From contig NZ_CP132294.1 of the NCBI RefSeq assembly GCF_030734285.1, positions 496,001-560,000 on the forward strand: DNA of 64,000 bases, written 5' to 3'. The notes under the pieces are model-generated. The model was not told where the DNA came from. It searched no databases and saw only the letters and a list, made by a program, of their open reading frames with translations. Positions 8,879-18,228 of the stretch are shown piece after piece. The position numbers and the translations under genes were made by a program. The first letter of the stretch is position 1, and each line of letters starts with the position of its first letter. Source of the stretch: Natronococcus sp. AD-5. GTDB taxonomy: Archaea; Halobacteriota; Halobacteria; Halobacteriales; Natrialbaceae.

Positions 8879-9157
8879 ATGCATAAAGACGAACTTCTCG
8901 AGCTCCACCAAGAACTCGTCGTTATCATGGAATACTTTTCGGAGCGCGAGGAGGTCGACGAGGATCTGTTCGAGCCGTACCGCCAGCTCGACGTCGACCC
9001 CTCGCACGTCCACAAATCGAAGAGCGAACACAAACACGCCGTCTTCGTCCTCGGCAACGCCCTCGCGAAAGCGATGAGCGAAGACGAGTTCTCGAGCGCC
9101 GGCCGAATCGGCAAGCGCATGAAGGAACTGGCCGAGGACGCCGAGTCGAAAATCTAG
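8879..9157 (+). CDS. UPF0058 family protein
   Basis: A 92-aa all-helical protein that follows the UPF0058 pattern from its first residue (MHKDELLELHQELVVIMEYF) through SEHKHAVFVLGNALAKAMSE. The family is widespread in haloarchaea and other euryarchaea and has no assigned function. A TATA-like tract (cgcttaaatc) sits about 30 bp upstream, so the message is nearly leaderless. Confidence 0.9.
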   Translation: MHKDELLELHQELVVIMEYFSEREEVDEDLFEPYRQLDVDPSHVHKSKSEHKHAVFVLGNALAKAMSEDEFSSAGRIGKRMKELAEDAESKI

Positions 9158-9194
9158 GCGAAACGTATTTGTCCCGGATCCCGCATGTTGGACT

Positions 9195-11474
9195 ATGGAC
9201 TCGCGCACGCAAGAGCGCGTCGAACAATGGGATTCTCGACCCTTCAGCGGCGGGTACGACGGGCTCCGAAATCTCGTTGATTCCGACTTTTCGGGCGCCG
9301 TTACCGCGTCTGGATCCTGGCTCTTTCTGCTCAATGGGCGCATCGTCGGCACCGTCGACGGTGCCGTCGAGGACTTCGAGAACGAATCGGGAACCATCTA
9401 CGAGGCACCGCACCCCTCGCTACCGCTGCTCTGTACGATGGAGGAACGGGGAGGCGAGACGAGGGCGAAGTACTACACGAACGAGACCTCGCTCCGCGAG
9501 GTCGACGAGACGCTCCGGGACGGTTCGTTTACCGGCTACATCGAGTTGAGCGAGAACGTTCTCAGCGGAGACTACTACGCCGTCTACTACGGCGGCCGGC
9601 GGATGGCCGCCGCCTACATCGGCAGCGCCGAGCGGTTGCTCACCGGCGACGAAGCGTTCGAGCGCGCAGCCGACGAGGTCGGAATATACGAGGTCATCGA
9701 CGTCGAAATCGACGTCACGGACGTTCCCGGCGCGGCCGATTCCACTTCCGACTCGGCGGCGACCGAGTCGACCGACGAGACCGACGAACCGGACGAGATC
9801 GACGCTCAATTCGACTCGGCGACGTCCGACGGCGAGGCACCGAACCACGCCGCTGGAATCACCGCGGCCGACGAGTCCGACGCGCGTCAGGAGACGACGA
9901 CGGGGATCACCGACGCCACCCCCGACAGCGCGACGCCGAACGCGCAGACGGAAGACCACGCGCCGGATCGAGAACGCGAGCGGGACGATCCCGTCGAGTC
10001 GCCGACCGATTCCGACACCGCCGACTCGCCGACCTCGAGTGCGGACTCGAACGGTGAATCGGCGCCGACGCGGGCCGCCTCCGGCGCTACCGATTCGACG
10101 ACTGACGGCGACGATTCGACGGCGTCGGATGCCGACGCGAGCGCTGCCGAGAGCGCGCAGACGGATTCGTCGCCGGACCCCGAAGCGGTCGAGGAAGCGG
10201 CCAGAAAACTCGATCAGCAGGACATCGACTGGGTCGACGACGAGTCCGACGGCGACGAGCAGCCGGACGACGACGAACTCGAGGAACGGTTCGAGCAGGA
10301 AGAGCAGTGGCGCGAGACGCGCAGCATTCCGTCGATCGATCCGGAGAACACGGAGACGAGAGACTCGACGTCCCAGGCGAGTGACTCGGGCTCAGCAAGT
10401 CGGGAGGACGCTGCCGGAAGCCGAACCGGGTCGGAATCGACGCAGTCGGCGCCGTCGAAACCCGAGAAGGAACGCTCGAGTCGGGCACAGGAGCCGGACG
10501 CCGCGTCGAATTCGGCGGACGGTGATCGGCGCGCGAAGGCGCGCCAGCAACTCGAGCAACTCGAGAAACAACGGAACGCGCTCCGGACGAAAGTCCGGGA
10601 GCTCGAGGCCGAACGCGACCAAATCCGCTCGAAGAACCGGGAGTTATCGTCGACCGTCGACCAACTCCGGTCGCGCATCGAGACGCTCGAGACGGAACTC
10701 GAGCGGGCCCGCGCGGCCGGCGCGACGGAACGCGAGCGCACCGGAGGCGCGCAACTGTCGCGCCAGGAGGCGCTGTCCAAGACGAACCTCTTCGTCCGGT
10801 ACGCCTCGAAGAGTCAGCCGACCCTCGAGACGGCCCACGAGGGCGGCGCCGACCGCAGCGAAGTCGAATCGAACCTGCGCCTCGAATACCACACCCAGTT
10901 CGACGAGACCGACGCCGTCGTCGACGGCGATCCCTACGAGGACGCGCTCACCTCGTCGATGGAGTACCAGTTCGTCGACTGGTTCACGTCGGTCGTCCTC
11001 TACGAGATTCGGGACACCGGCCACGCCGACGCGCTGGGCGACCTCTACGACGCGATCCCTCGAATCGATCGCGCCGAGCTCCACGCGTCGATCTCGCTCG
11101 AGGACGACGAGACGGAAGACGTGCCGGATCGCGTCGGCTTCGACGTCGTCGCCTACGACAAGATGGGGAACCCGCTGCTCGTCGCGAACTTGAACGACTC
11201 CAGGGAGCCGGCCTCACAGCGGATGCTCGAAGAGATGGAGGAAGCTGCGTCGGCGGTCAAGGCGAACTACCTCGACCTCGCGGCGGCGATCGTCGTCACC
11301 TCGAGTTACTTCGAACCGGGGGCGCTCGAGGTCGTCGAGCGGGCGACCAGCGGCGGATTCCTCAGCCGCGGCTCGCGGCTGAGCTACGTCAACCTCTCGC
11401 GAAAGCAGGGGTACCACCTCTGTCTGGCCGAGTCGCGTTCGGAGGGGTTCCACATGAACGTCCCCGAACTGTAG
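9195..11474 (+). CDS. Large mosaic haloarchaeal protein: globular ends, disordered linker, coiled coil
   Basis: A 759-aa protein. Residues 1-170 form a globular N domain (FSGAVTASGSWLFLLNGRIV, later YYAVYYGGRRMAAAYIGS) that recalls DUF4388-like output domains. Residues of about 175-435 are an acidic Ser/Thr/Asp-rich linker. Residues 440-510 form a coiled coil (RQQLEQLEKQRNALRTKVRE). Residues 515-759 form a second globular domain (EYHTQFDETDAVVDGDPYED, FDVVAYDKMGNPLLVANL). No transmembrane segment or catalytic motif is certain. The arrangement suggests a scaffold or regulator. Function unknown. Confidence 0.75.
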   Translation: MDSRTQERVEQWDSRPFSGGYDGLRNLVDSDFSGAVTASGSWLFLLNGRIVGTVDGAVEDFENESGTIYEAPHPSLPLLCTMEERGGETRAKYYTNETSLREVDETLRDGSFTGYIELSENVLSGDYYAVYYGGRRMAAAYIGSAERLLTGDEAFERAADEVGIYEVIDVEIDVTDVPGAADSTSDSAATESTDETDEPDEIDAQFDSATSDGEAPNHAAGITAADESDARQETTTGITDATPDSATPNAQTEDHAPDRERERDDPVESPTDSDTADSPTSSADSNGESAPTRAASGATDSTTDGDDSTASDADASAAESAQTDSSPDPEAVEEAARKLDQQDIDWVDDESDGDEQPDDDELEERFEQEEQWRETRSIPSIDPENTETRDSTSQASDSGSASREDAAGSRTGSESTQSAPSKPEKERSSRAQEPDAASNSADGDRRAKARQQLEQLEKQRNALRTKVRELEAERDQIRSKNRELSSTVDQLRSRIETLETELERARAAGATERERTGGAQLSRQEALSKTNLFVRYASKSQPTLETAHEGGADRSEVESNLRLEYHTQFDETDAVVDGDPYEDALTSSMEYQFVDWFTSVVLYEIRDTGHADALGDLYDAIPRIDRAELHASISLEDDETEDVPDRVGFDVVAYDKMGNPLLVANLNDSREPASQRMLEEMEEAASAVKANYLDLAAAIVVTSSYFEPGALEVVERATSGGFLSRGSRLSYVNLSRKQGYHLCLAESRSEGFHMNVPEL

Positions 11475-11590
11475 TCGGCCGCGGTTTCGTCGGTTTCACC
11501 GGCCGGCGAGGGCCGTCGCTCGTGACCGGGTCGGACGCGGAACGCCGTCTCGGGGACCGCGGCGGCGAGAGACGGCGAAGAAAGGAGAGA

Positions 11591-11896
11591 CTACCCTTCG
11601 ATTTCCGCGACGTCTTCGATCTTCATGCCCTCGAGCTTGTCGACGATGTCGTCGATCTTGCCGTCGAGGTCGTCGACGAACTCGGCGGTGCGCTCGGTCT
11701 TGATCGCACCCTGACTGGAGGGCTCGATGAGGTTCTCCTCCTCGAGGACGCGCAGCGAGTAGCGAACCTTGTGGTGCGGGTAGCCCGTCTCGTTCGACAT
11801 CTTTACGATTCCGATGGGTTCGTTTTCGATGACCATCTTCAGGACCTGCAGATGTCGTTCCAGCATATCGACTTCCTTCTCTAGTCGGTCTATCAT
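11591..11896 (-). CDS. Small winged-helix transcriptional regulator with coiled-coil ends
   Basis: A 101-aa protein. An N-terminal helix (MIDRLEKEVDMLERHLQVLK) leads into a winged helix, GIVKMSNETGYPHHKVRYSL with recognition helix KVRYSLRVLEEENLI. It closes with a C-terminal helix (VDDLDGKIDDIVDKLEGMKI). This is a conserved haloarchaeal regulator type, probably a dimer through the end helices. A TATA-like cctttaaaag tract lies just upstream. Convergent with the 759-aa gene; target genes unknown. Confidence 0.8.
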   Translation of the reverse strand: MIDRLEKEVDMLERHLQVLKMVIENEPIGIVKMSNETGYPHHKVRYSLRVLEEENLIEPSSQGAIKTERTAEFVDDLDGKIDDIVDKLEGMKIEDVAEIEG

Positions 11897-12225
11897 GGCA
11901 TTTGTTAACTTGTCTTTGGGCCCTTTAAAAGTTACTCTCTACGATTGAAACGACCACTCTCAACCAGATGGCAGTTCCTGTCAGTAGTTAACGCTTCCGG
12001 TCGAAGAGGGTCGTTCGTGTCACTCGCTACGGGACGGGTCGAACATGATCGCACGGCTCGTGGAAACGACGTTACGGAGGCCGGACCACTGCACGGAAGT
12101 GGTCGTTTCGTCGGTACTATCCCCCGAAGAGAGGGAATGCATACCCACGATTGTGGATACTTCTCGCCGGTCTCGCCGCACATACCGTAATCTGTTTATC
12201 GACCGGGCAAGAATCCGCCGCTGTT
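11897..12225. other. Divergent promoter region between winged-helix gene and purA
   Basis: Holds the minus-strand promoter of the regulator (near 11925) and, close to 12196-12204, a TATA-like tgtttatcg for purA. The middle has short open frames on both strands that I cannot support. No RNA structure or repeat recognised. Confidence 0.5.
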
Positions 12226-13590
12226 ATGACCGTCACAATCGTCGGGTCGCAACTCGGCGACGAAGGCAAAGGTGGCGTCGTCGATCTCTACGGCGATGCC
12301 GCCGACGTCGTCGCTCGGTACCAGGGCGGCGACAACGCAGGACATACCGTCGTTCACGACGGCGAGAAGTACAAGCTGTCGCTCGTTCCGTCCGGCGCCG
12401 TCCGAGGGAAGGTCGGCGTGCTCGGCAACGGCTGCGTCGTTAATCCCGAGACGCTGTTCGAGGAGATCGATGCGCTTCGCGACCGGGGGCTCGACCCCGA
12501 CGTGCGCGTGGCCGAGCGCGCACACGTGATCCTCCCGTATCACCGCGTCCTCGACGGTATCGAGGAGGACGAGAAGGCCGACCTCGCCGCCGGCACGACC
12601 AAGCGCGGGATCGGCCCGACGTACGAGGACAAGGCCGGCCGCCGCGGCATCCGCGTCGGCGACCTGCTCGACCCCGAGGTCCTCCGCGAGCGCCTCGAGT
12701 ACGTCGTGCCGCAGAAGCGCGCGCTCGCGGAAGACGTGTTCGAGGCGGACGTCGGCGAGGCGTTCGACGTCGAACACCTCTTCGAGACCTACCGCGAGTA
12801 CGGCGAGCGCCTGGCGGAAGAGGACATGACCGTCGACTGCGGCACTTACCTCCAGGAGCGGATCGACGCGGACGACAACGTGATGCTCGAGGGCGCGCAG
12901 GGAACCTCGATCGACATCGATCACGGCATCTACCCCTACGTCACCTCCTCGAACCCGACCGCCGGCGGCGCGACCGTCGGCACCGGACTCGGCCCGACCG
13001 TCGTCGGACGGGGCGAGGTCATCGGCATCGTCAAAGCCTACCTCTCGCGGGTCGGAACGGGGCCGCTCCCGACTGAACTCGGCGGCGTCGAGGGACAGAC
13101 GCCGGAGTACGATTCCGAGGCGGGTGCGGGCGCGGACGAGGAGGACCTCGCGACGTACATCCGCGACGAGGGCGGCGAGTACGGCACCGTCACCGGTCGT
13201 CCCCGGCGGGTCGGCTGGCTCGACATGCCGATGCTGCGCCACGCCGCCCGCGCGAACGGCTTCACCGGGCTCGCGATCAACCACGTCGACGTCCTCGCCG
13301 GTCTCGATGAGGTGAAGGTCGGTCACAGCTACGAGCTCGACGGCGAGGAGATCGAGACGATGCCGCCGACGACCGAGAAGTGGGGCGACTGTAAGGCCAC
13401 CTTCAGGAGCTTCGACGGCTGGCCCGAGGTCGACTGGGACGAGGTCGCCGCCGAGGGGTACGAGGCGATCCCCGAGAACGCCCGAACCTACCTCGAGTAC
13501 GTCGCCGACGAACTCGACGCGTCGATCTACGCGGTCGGCGTCGGACCCGGTCGCGAGGAAACCGTCGTCGTCGAAAACCCGTACGAGTAG
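12226..13590 (+). CDS. purA: Adenylosuccinate synthetase
   Basis: Catalyses GTP-dependent condensation of IMP with aspartate, the first committed step to AMP. The 454-aa length is normal for halophiles. The GTP/IMP site GSQLGDEGKGG includes Asp12 as catalytic base, and NAGHTVV supplies His40. The signature KRGIGPTYEDKAGRRG and the late GRPRRVGWLD loop are both present. Start at MTVTIVGSQ; the longer frame upstream is a leader. The transcript is probably nearly leaderless. Cytoplasmic, single gene. Confidence 0.97.
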   Translation: MTVTIVGSQLGDEGKGGVVDLYGDAADVVARYQGGDNAGHTVVHDGEKYKLSLVPSGAVRGKVGVLGNGCVVNPETLFEEIDALRDRGLDPDVRVAERAHVILPYHRVLDGIEEDEKADLAAGTTKRGIGPTYEDKAGRRGIRVGDLLDPEVLRERLEYVVPQKRALAEDVFEADVGEAFDVEHLFETYREYGERLAEEDMTVDCGTYLQERIDADDNVMLEGAQGTSIDIDHGIYPYVTSSNPTAGGATVGTGLGPTVVGRGEVIGIVKAYLSRVGTGPLPTELGGVEGQTPEYDSEAGAGADEEDLATYIRDEGGEYGTVTGRPRRVGWLDMPMLRHAARANGFTGLAINHVDVLAGLDEVKVGHSYELDGEEIETMPPTTEKWGDCKATFRSFDGWPEVDWDEVAAEGYEAIPENARTYLEYVADELDASIYAVGVGPGREETVVVENPYE

Positions 13591-13606
13591 TCGTCCCCCT
13601 CGACCG

Positions 13607-15673
13607 TCACGAGACGGGGTAGACCAGCTGTTTCTGTTCGTCCGTCCAGTAAAACCGGCCGTCGTAGTAGATCGGCCGGTTGTTAACCGAGAGATAGTCG
13701 TTGAGTTCGTTCGGCGGAACGTCGATCGTGATCGACCTCGGCGTGAGGTGTTTGGCGTCCGACCAGTCCTGGAGCCAGTAGGCGCCGACCGGGTCGACCG
13801 GGAACGGTACGATAATCACCCGCACGCTCCCGTCTGCGGTGGTCCTGAACGCGTGTATCGGCGAGGGATTCCAGTTCGCGACGAACCGATGGGTCCCGTC
13901 GCCGACGACGACGAGGTCCCGTTCGTCCTCACCGCAGGCGGCACACGTGTGCGCAGCGGCGAGAGATTGCCCGCTGAGCACCAGCTTCCCGATCGTCGTC
14001 GAGACGGACGCGGCCGGGTCCGGTTCGGTTCTCGCGACGCCGGCGATGCTTCCCGCTTCGATCAGTCCGATACCGGCCGCTCGCGAGTTCGGGGCGTCGA
14101 GTTGGAACAGTTGGACGCCGTTCTCGGGCAGGTCCGCGGTCTCGAGCGTCCCGTCCTGGCACACGAGTCCGCCGTCCTCGCAGCGACCGACGTAGTGGAG
14201 GAACTCGCCGCCGCGTTCGAACGCGGCGGCGAGTTCGTCGCGCGTCGGGGCGTCGAGTCGACGGACCGACGTCGAGACGGGCACGTTCCGGCGCGCGTAC
14301 TGTTCGACGACGGACCGTCGGTCGACGTCCGTCTCCCCGGTGAAGACGACGATGACGGTTCGTCCCACCCGATTTCGCTCGAGGTGCGTTATTCGATTCT
14401 CGTAGGCCTGTGGCAACGCCGAGAACCCCGGGGCGCCCTCGACGTCTCCGAGGACGCCCTGGACCGCCCGACACTGGGCCAGTTCGGCGACCAACGTCGA
14501 TCCCGGTTCGGGAGCCGGTTCTGTGACGCTCTCGCGGCCGGGCGCGCGTTTCGGCGGCAGCGCGATCGCAGCCAGGTCGTAGAGCAGGTGCGGGAGCGAG
14601 GCCGCGTTCGAGACCGAGGGTTCGACGGTCATGACGTACGGCCACTCCGGCAGGATCTCGTCGACGGGGTCCGCCGGGAACTCCAGATAGGCTGCCAAAC
14701 GCTCGGCGATCGTCCCGTCCGCGCAGTGATCGAGGTCGACGCCGGCGTCCTCGAGGCGGTCGAACTCGTGGGTCGTCGGGCTCCCGGGATCGTTCCACGA
14801 GGCCATCAGGTCGAGAAAGAACGTTCGGCGAAGGAGGTCCGGTGCGGCCGTCTCGAAGTGCGCTAGCCCGTCGAATTCGTAGCGAAGGTCGACCGACGGC
14901 GCGCGAAGGATCGGCGCCGCCACGTCCGCCGGGCGCAGGCGCGCCCCCAGGTAGTACGCGAGCGGCGCCGCCGGAAAGAGCGCTGCCAGCCGATCCGGCA
15001 CGAGCAGTTCGATTCCGGTGTCCGGCGTTTTCTCCGCAATCGGATCCGGGACGCGGGTTTCCTCGCCGAAAGTGAGCAACGGCGGGTAGCCGCGGTAATT
15101 CCGATGGACGCGGTCCGCCGTCGTCGTCTCGATCGTCGCCGAGAGGTGCGAGAGCCCCGTGGCGATGCCCTCGGTCGTCGGCTCGACGGTCACCTCGTGT
15201 CGCGGATAATCGACGGGGGACTTGAAACCGAACGTGACCGGCGTCGGTTGCGGAAACGAAATCTCTAACGCCCCTCCGTGACGGTTCGAGACCGTCGCCG
15301 CGCCGTCGAACCGGAGGCGAACGAAAAGCGTCGTATCGAACCGGCAGAAGTACTCTCCTTCCGCCAGCGTCACCCGCTTGTCGTCGAACGCCGTCAGAAC
15401 GCAATCGGTGCGGTTCGGCGGATTCGCGCCGTCCCCGTCGGCCGCCCGCTCGTCGAGTCGGCCGATGTCGACCACGTTCTGGAGGTCGTAGCTGACCTCC
15501 GAGACCCGACCGACGGCGGTCGCGTCGATCGGTTCGTCGAAGGTGTGCGGATCCGAGAGCCGATCCCATCCGGTCAGATCGAACGTGATCGAGTTTCCGC
15601 CGATGTCGGTGGCCCGGAGCGCCGCCCCGGTTACGTCGAGCGAAACGGGGTCAGCGCCGTTTGGCACCGTCAT
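13607..15673 (-). CDS. CHAT-like domain protein lacking the catalytic His/Cys
   Basis: A 688-aa protein. The first 400 residues are beta-rich with no family I can name. Residues of about 420-580 read like a CHAT (caspase-HetF-TPR) protease: strand TVIVVFTGE, FLHYVGRCEDGGLV, DGTLETADLP, VQLFQLDAPNS, GLIEAGSIAGVA, GKLVLSGQSLAAAH. Where active members have GH and NAC, this one has GR (R497) and DAP (P528), so it should be catalytically dead. Its start overlaps the stop of the upstream histidine kinase gene by 4 bp, so they are translationally coupled. Confidence 0.6.
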   Translation of the reverse strand: MTVPNGADPVSLDVTGAALRATDIGGNSITFDLTGWDRLSDPHTFDEPIDATAVGRVSEVSYDLQNVVDIGRLDERAADGDGANPPNRTDCVLTAFDDKRVTLAEGEYFCRFDTTLFVRLRFDGAATVSNRHGGALEISFPQPTPVTFGFKSPVDYPRHEVTVEPTTEGIATGLSHLSATIETTTADRVHRNYRGYPPLLTFGEETRVPDPIAEKTPDTGIELLVPDRLAALFPAAPLAYYLGARLRPADVAAPILRAPSVDLRYEFDGLAHFETAAPDLLRRTFFLDLMASWNDPGSPTTHEFDRLEDAGVDLDHCADGTIAERLAAYLEFPADPVDEILPEWPYVMTVEPSVSNAASLPHLLYDLAAIALPPKRAPGRESVTEPAPEPGSTLVAELAQCRAVQGVLGDVEGAPGFSALPQAYENRITHLERNRVGRTVIVVFTGETDVDRRSVVEQYARRNVPVSTSVRRLDAPTRDELAAAFERGGEFLHYVGRCEDGGLVCQDGTLETADLPENGVQLFQLDAPNSRAAGIGLIEAGSIAGVARTEPDPAASVSTTIGKLVLSGQSLAAAHTCAACGEDERDLVVVGDGTHRFVANWNPSPIHAFRTTADGSVRVIIVPFPVDPVGAYWLQDWSDAKHLTPRSITIDVPPNELNDYLSVNNRPIYYDGRFYWTDEQKQLVYPVS

Positions 15674-17238
15674 CGACGGACCTCCGACGCTCCGTCGTCG
15701 ATATCGAGTTCCGCCCCTCGATCGGGGGAGCGATCGGTGAACTCGAACCGAGCGCCGCCCGCTTCTCCCGCCGTCAGATCGACCGTCCATCCGTGGACCT
15801 CGCTGATCTGGCGGACGATGACGAGTCCGAGACCGGTGTTATCCCTGCCGGTCGTGTAGCCGGACTCGAAGACGGCATCGCGCTCGCCGGGCGGAATCCC
15901 CGGTCCGTCGTCGGCCACGGCGAACCCGTTCGGGAGCGACTCGACGCGGATGCGCACGTCCGAACCGCCGTGCTCGACGGCGTCCTGCTGAGTGTGCGAA
16001 GCGGGGCTCGTCGAACCGTGTTCGACGGAGTTCCGAAAGAGGTTCTCGAAGAGCTGGAGCAGCCGGCCCCGATCGGCCTCGATCAGTCGGTCTGGACCGA
16101 TCTCGAGGATCGCGCTTTCGGTCGAGACGTTCGCCCACGCCTGCCGTGCAGCCGCCTCGAGCGAAACCTGTTCGAACCCGTCGGTTTCCCCGTCGCGGGC
16201 CAGCGTGAGGACGTCGTCGATGAGCCGATCCATCCGGTCGTGTGCGCGCTCGATCTCCTCGAGTTCGTCCGACGGACGGCGACCCATCGCGAGCTTCAGG
16301 TAGCCGTTCGCGACGTTCAGTGGATTCCGCAGGTCGTGACTGACGATGCTCGCGAACCGGTCGAGCCGCTCGTTCTTGCGCTCGAGTTCCCGCTCGCGAT
16401 CTTTCAGCTCGGTCAGATCGGTGTAGATCAGGTATCCGCGAGTCGTCCCGTCGCCAGTGGCGACCGGAACGTTCCGCAGGAGGAACAGTCGCGACCCGGC
16501 CGACGTCTCGCGAACGACCTCGATGTCGGTTCGTCGTCCCGCGTCCATCGCGTACGTGAGCTCCGGTTCGGCGCGTTCGTCGTCGGGGACGAGCAGCTTC
16601 TCGATGGGTTCGTCCACGACCTCGGTCGCGTCGTACCCGAAGGTCCGGATAAACGACGAGTTGACGGCGTCGACGAGTTGCGTTCCGTCCTCGATCCGGT
16701 ACTGTAACGCCGCGTCGGGAATGTTCTCGAACAGCGCCGCGAACCGGTCCCGCTGGCGTCCCAGCTCCGCCTCGTAGGTGATCCGGGCGCGGACGTTCGT
16801 CACGATCGCTACGAGCAGCTCACCGAGCTGGCGGTCTACCGCCGAGAACGCGGCGCGCTCCCGCGAGTGAAACTGGATGATTCCGTCGCGGCCGAGCGGA
16901 ATCGAGAGCGCCGACCGAAAGGTTTCGCTCGCGGGCACCGCCGCAGACTCGGTCTCGAGGTCGTCGACGACGACCGTCCGCCCCTCCTCGAGCGTCTTGC
17001 CGGCGATACCGTCGCCCGTGGGTAGCGGGTCGGCGGGCACGAGCCGGTCGACGTTCACCGCTCTGGGCTCGAACCGCCCGCCTTCGACCGTACAGATGAT
17101 CGCAGCGTCGAATTCGATGAGGTTCTCGGCAGCCAGCACGGCGTGATCGTAGACATCGTCGATGGTGTCGCACGTGTCGAGGCCGGAGATGAGAGTTCCG
17201 AGCTGATCGACGGTGTTCTGGAATCGATTCGGTGGCAT
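15670..17238 (-). CDS. Cytoplasmic sensor histidine kinase (GAF-PAS-HisKA-HATPase)
   Basis: A 522-aa kinase without transmembrane segments. A GAF domain (about 20-150) contains GRDGIIQFHSRERAAFSAVD. A PAS domain (about 160-285) contains FENIPDAALQYRIEDGTQLV and an SRLFLLRNVPV strand. The HisKA box is FASIVSHDLRNPLN with phospho-acceptor His301. The HATPase shows LFENLFRNSVEHG (N box), DDGPGIP (G1) and GLGLVIVRQI (G2). No receiver gene adjoins. The gene overlaps the CHAT-like gene by 4 bp, which points to that protein as partner or output. Signal unknown. Confidence 0.9.
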   Translation of the reverse strand: MPPNRFQNTVDQLGTLISGLDTCDTIDDVYDHAVLAAENLIEFDAAIICTVEGGRFEPRAVNVDRLVPADPLPTGDGIAGKTLEEGRTVVVDDLETESAAVPASETFRSALSIPLGRDGIIQFHSRERAAFSAVDRQLGELLVAIVTNVRARITYEAELGRQRDRFAALFENIPDAALQYRIEDGTQLVDAVNSSFIRTFGYDATEVVDEPIEKLLVPDDERAEPELTYAMDAGRRTDIEVVRETSAGSRLFLLRNVPVATGDGTTRGYLIYTDLTELKDRERELERKNERLDRFASIVSHDLRNPLNVANGYLKLAMGRRPSDELEEIERAHDRMDRLIDDVLTLARDGETDGFEQVSLEAAARQAWANVSTESAILEIGPDRLIEADRGRLLQLFENLFRNSVEHGSTSPASHTQQDAVEHGGSDVRIRVESLPNGFAVADDGPGIPPGERDAVFESGYTTGRDNTGLGLVIVRQISEVHGWTVDLTAGEAGGARFEFTDRSPDRGAELDIDDGASEVRR

Positions 17239-17424
17239 CGTTCACCTTCTACTTCCGTGATAACACTCGAGTCTCTTCTGATAGACGTAACTGAACCATA
17301 AAGATTCACCGGCTGTTGACAGTCAGTTCGGGAACGAGGCGCCGTCAGCGCGTCGTCCGGCTCGCGCGTCCGATCGCCGCGTCGTTCCCGAAGCCTTTTG
17401 CTGGATGCGTCCACCCTTACTCCT

Positions 17425-17619
17425 ATGAAGGAGTCGTTGCTGGAGATCCTCTGCTGTCCACTCGACAAACACGATCTGGAACTCGAAGACGCCGAATACG
17501 ACGACGACGAGATCGTCGGCGGGGTGCTCGTCTGCACCGAGTGCGGCGAGCGATACCCGATCGAGGACGGCATCCCGAACCTGCTTCCGCCGGATATGCG
17601 CGAAGAATCACCCGCCTGA
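17425..17619 (+). CDS. Trm112-like methyltransferase activator
   Basis: A 64-aa zinc-ribbon-like protein: MKESLLEILCCPLDKHDLEL, then VCTECGERYPIEDGIPNLLP. Trm112 proteins bind and activate several SAM methyltransferases acting on tRNA, rRNA and release factors. The length and the IEDGIPNLLP ending are typical. A possible client, the Trm9-like methyltransferase, is at 5961-6629. A membrane-protein gene begins 20 bp downstream and is probably co-transcribed. Confidence 0.9.
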   Translation: MKESLLEILCCPLDKHDLELEDAEYDDDEIVGGVLVCTECGERYPIEDGIPNLLPPDMREESPA

Positions 17620-17639
17620 TCACCGCACGATACTGAACC

Positions 17640-18227
17640 GTGTCCACGCCAACGGTCACCGTCCACGTCAACCGCGGCTCTCCGGAGACGCTCGAGCCAG
17701 CCGTTGGCACGTTCGAAACCGCCGAACCGTTCACGCTGATTCTCGAGGGGCACGATTCGCCCGCGCACGTCCACTGTCGACTCGACGGCACCCTCGCTGG
17801 CGTCGCATCGCTCCCGGGATCGAACTACTACGTCGAGCCCGACGCGCAGACCCCCGTGCCGATCGAGGTGAACGCGGACGCGATCGAGGAGCCGGTCGAT
17901 GGAACGCTCGAGGTCCTGACCGGATACGGCGCGGAGTCGGTGTCGATCCGCGTGACCGTCGAGCCGGCGCCGTCGAGCGTGGAGGTCGACGAGTCGCTCG
18001 CGAAGCCGAACCGATCGCCGTCCGAGCCGTCCGCGCCGCCGCTCCTCGAGCGACTCGAGGCCGCGAGCGGCGCCCAACCGGCGACGATCGCGGTGCTCGC
18101 GCTCGGGTTCGTCGCCGTCGCCATCGCGGCGATAACGGCCGCGACGATCGGCGGGTCGATCGCGACGGCCGGGCTCGCGGTCGTCGTCCTCGGATTCGTC
18201 GTCGCGCTCGGCTTGCTGTTCCGGTAG
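17640..18227 (+). CDS. Haloarchaeal protein with extracellular-type beta domain and C-terminal membrane helices
   Basis: A 195-aa protein with GTG start. Residues 1-110 are beta-rich (TVTVHVNRGSPETLEPAVGT, GTLEVLTGYGAESVSIRVTV). A Pro/Ser-rich linker (about 115-135) leads to two hydrophobic helices, TIAVLALGFVAVAIAAITAA and LAVVVLGFVVALGLLF. No N-terminal signal is present, so the beta domain may be cytoplasmic with a C-terminal anchor. It follows the Trm112 gene closely. Function unknown. Confidence 0.7.
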   Translation: MSTPTVTVHVNRGSPETLEPAVGTFETAEPFTLILEGHDSPAHVHCRLDGTLAGVASLPGSNYYVEPDAQTPVPIEVNADAIEEPVDGTLEVLTGYGAESVSIRVTVEPAPSSVEVDESLAKPNRSPSEPSAPPLLERLEAASGAQPATIAVLALGFVAVAIAAITAATIGGSIATAGLAVVVLGFVVALGLLFR

Positions 18228-18228
18228 T

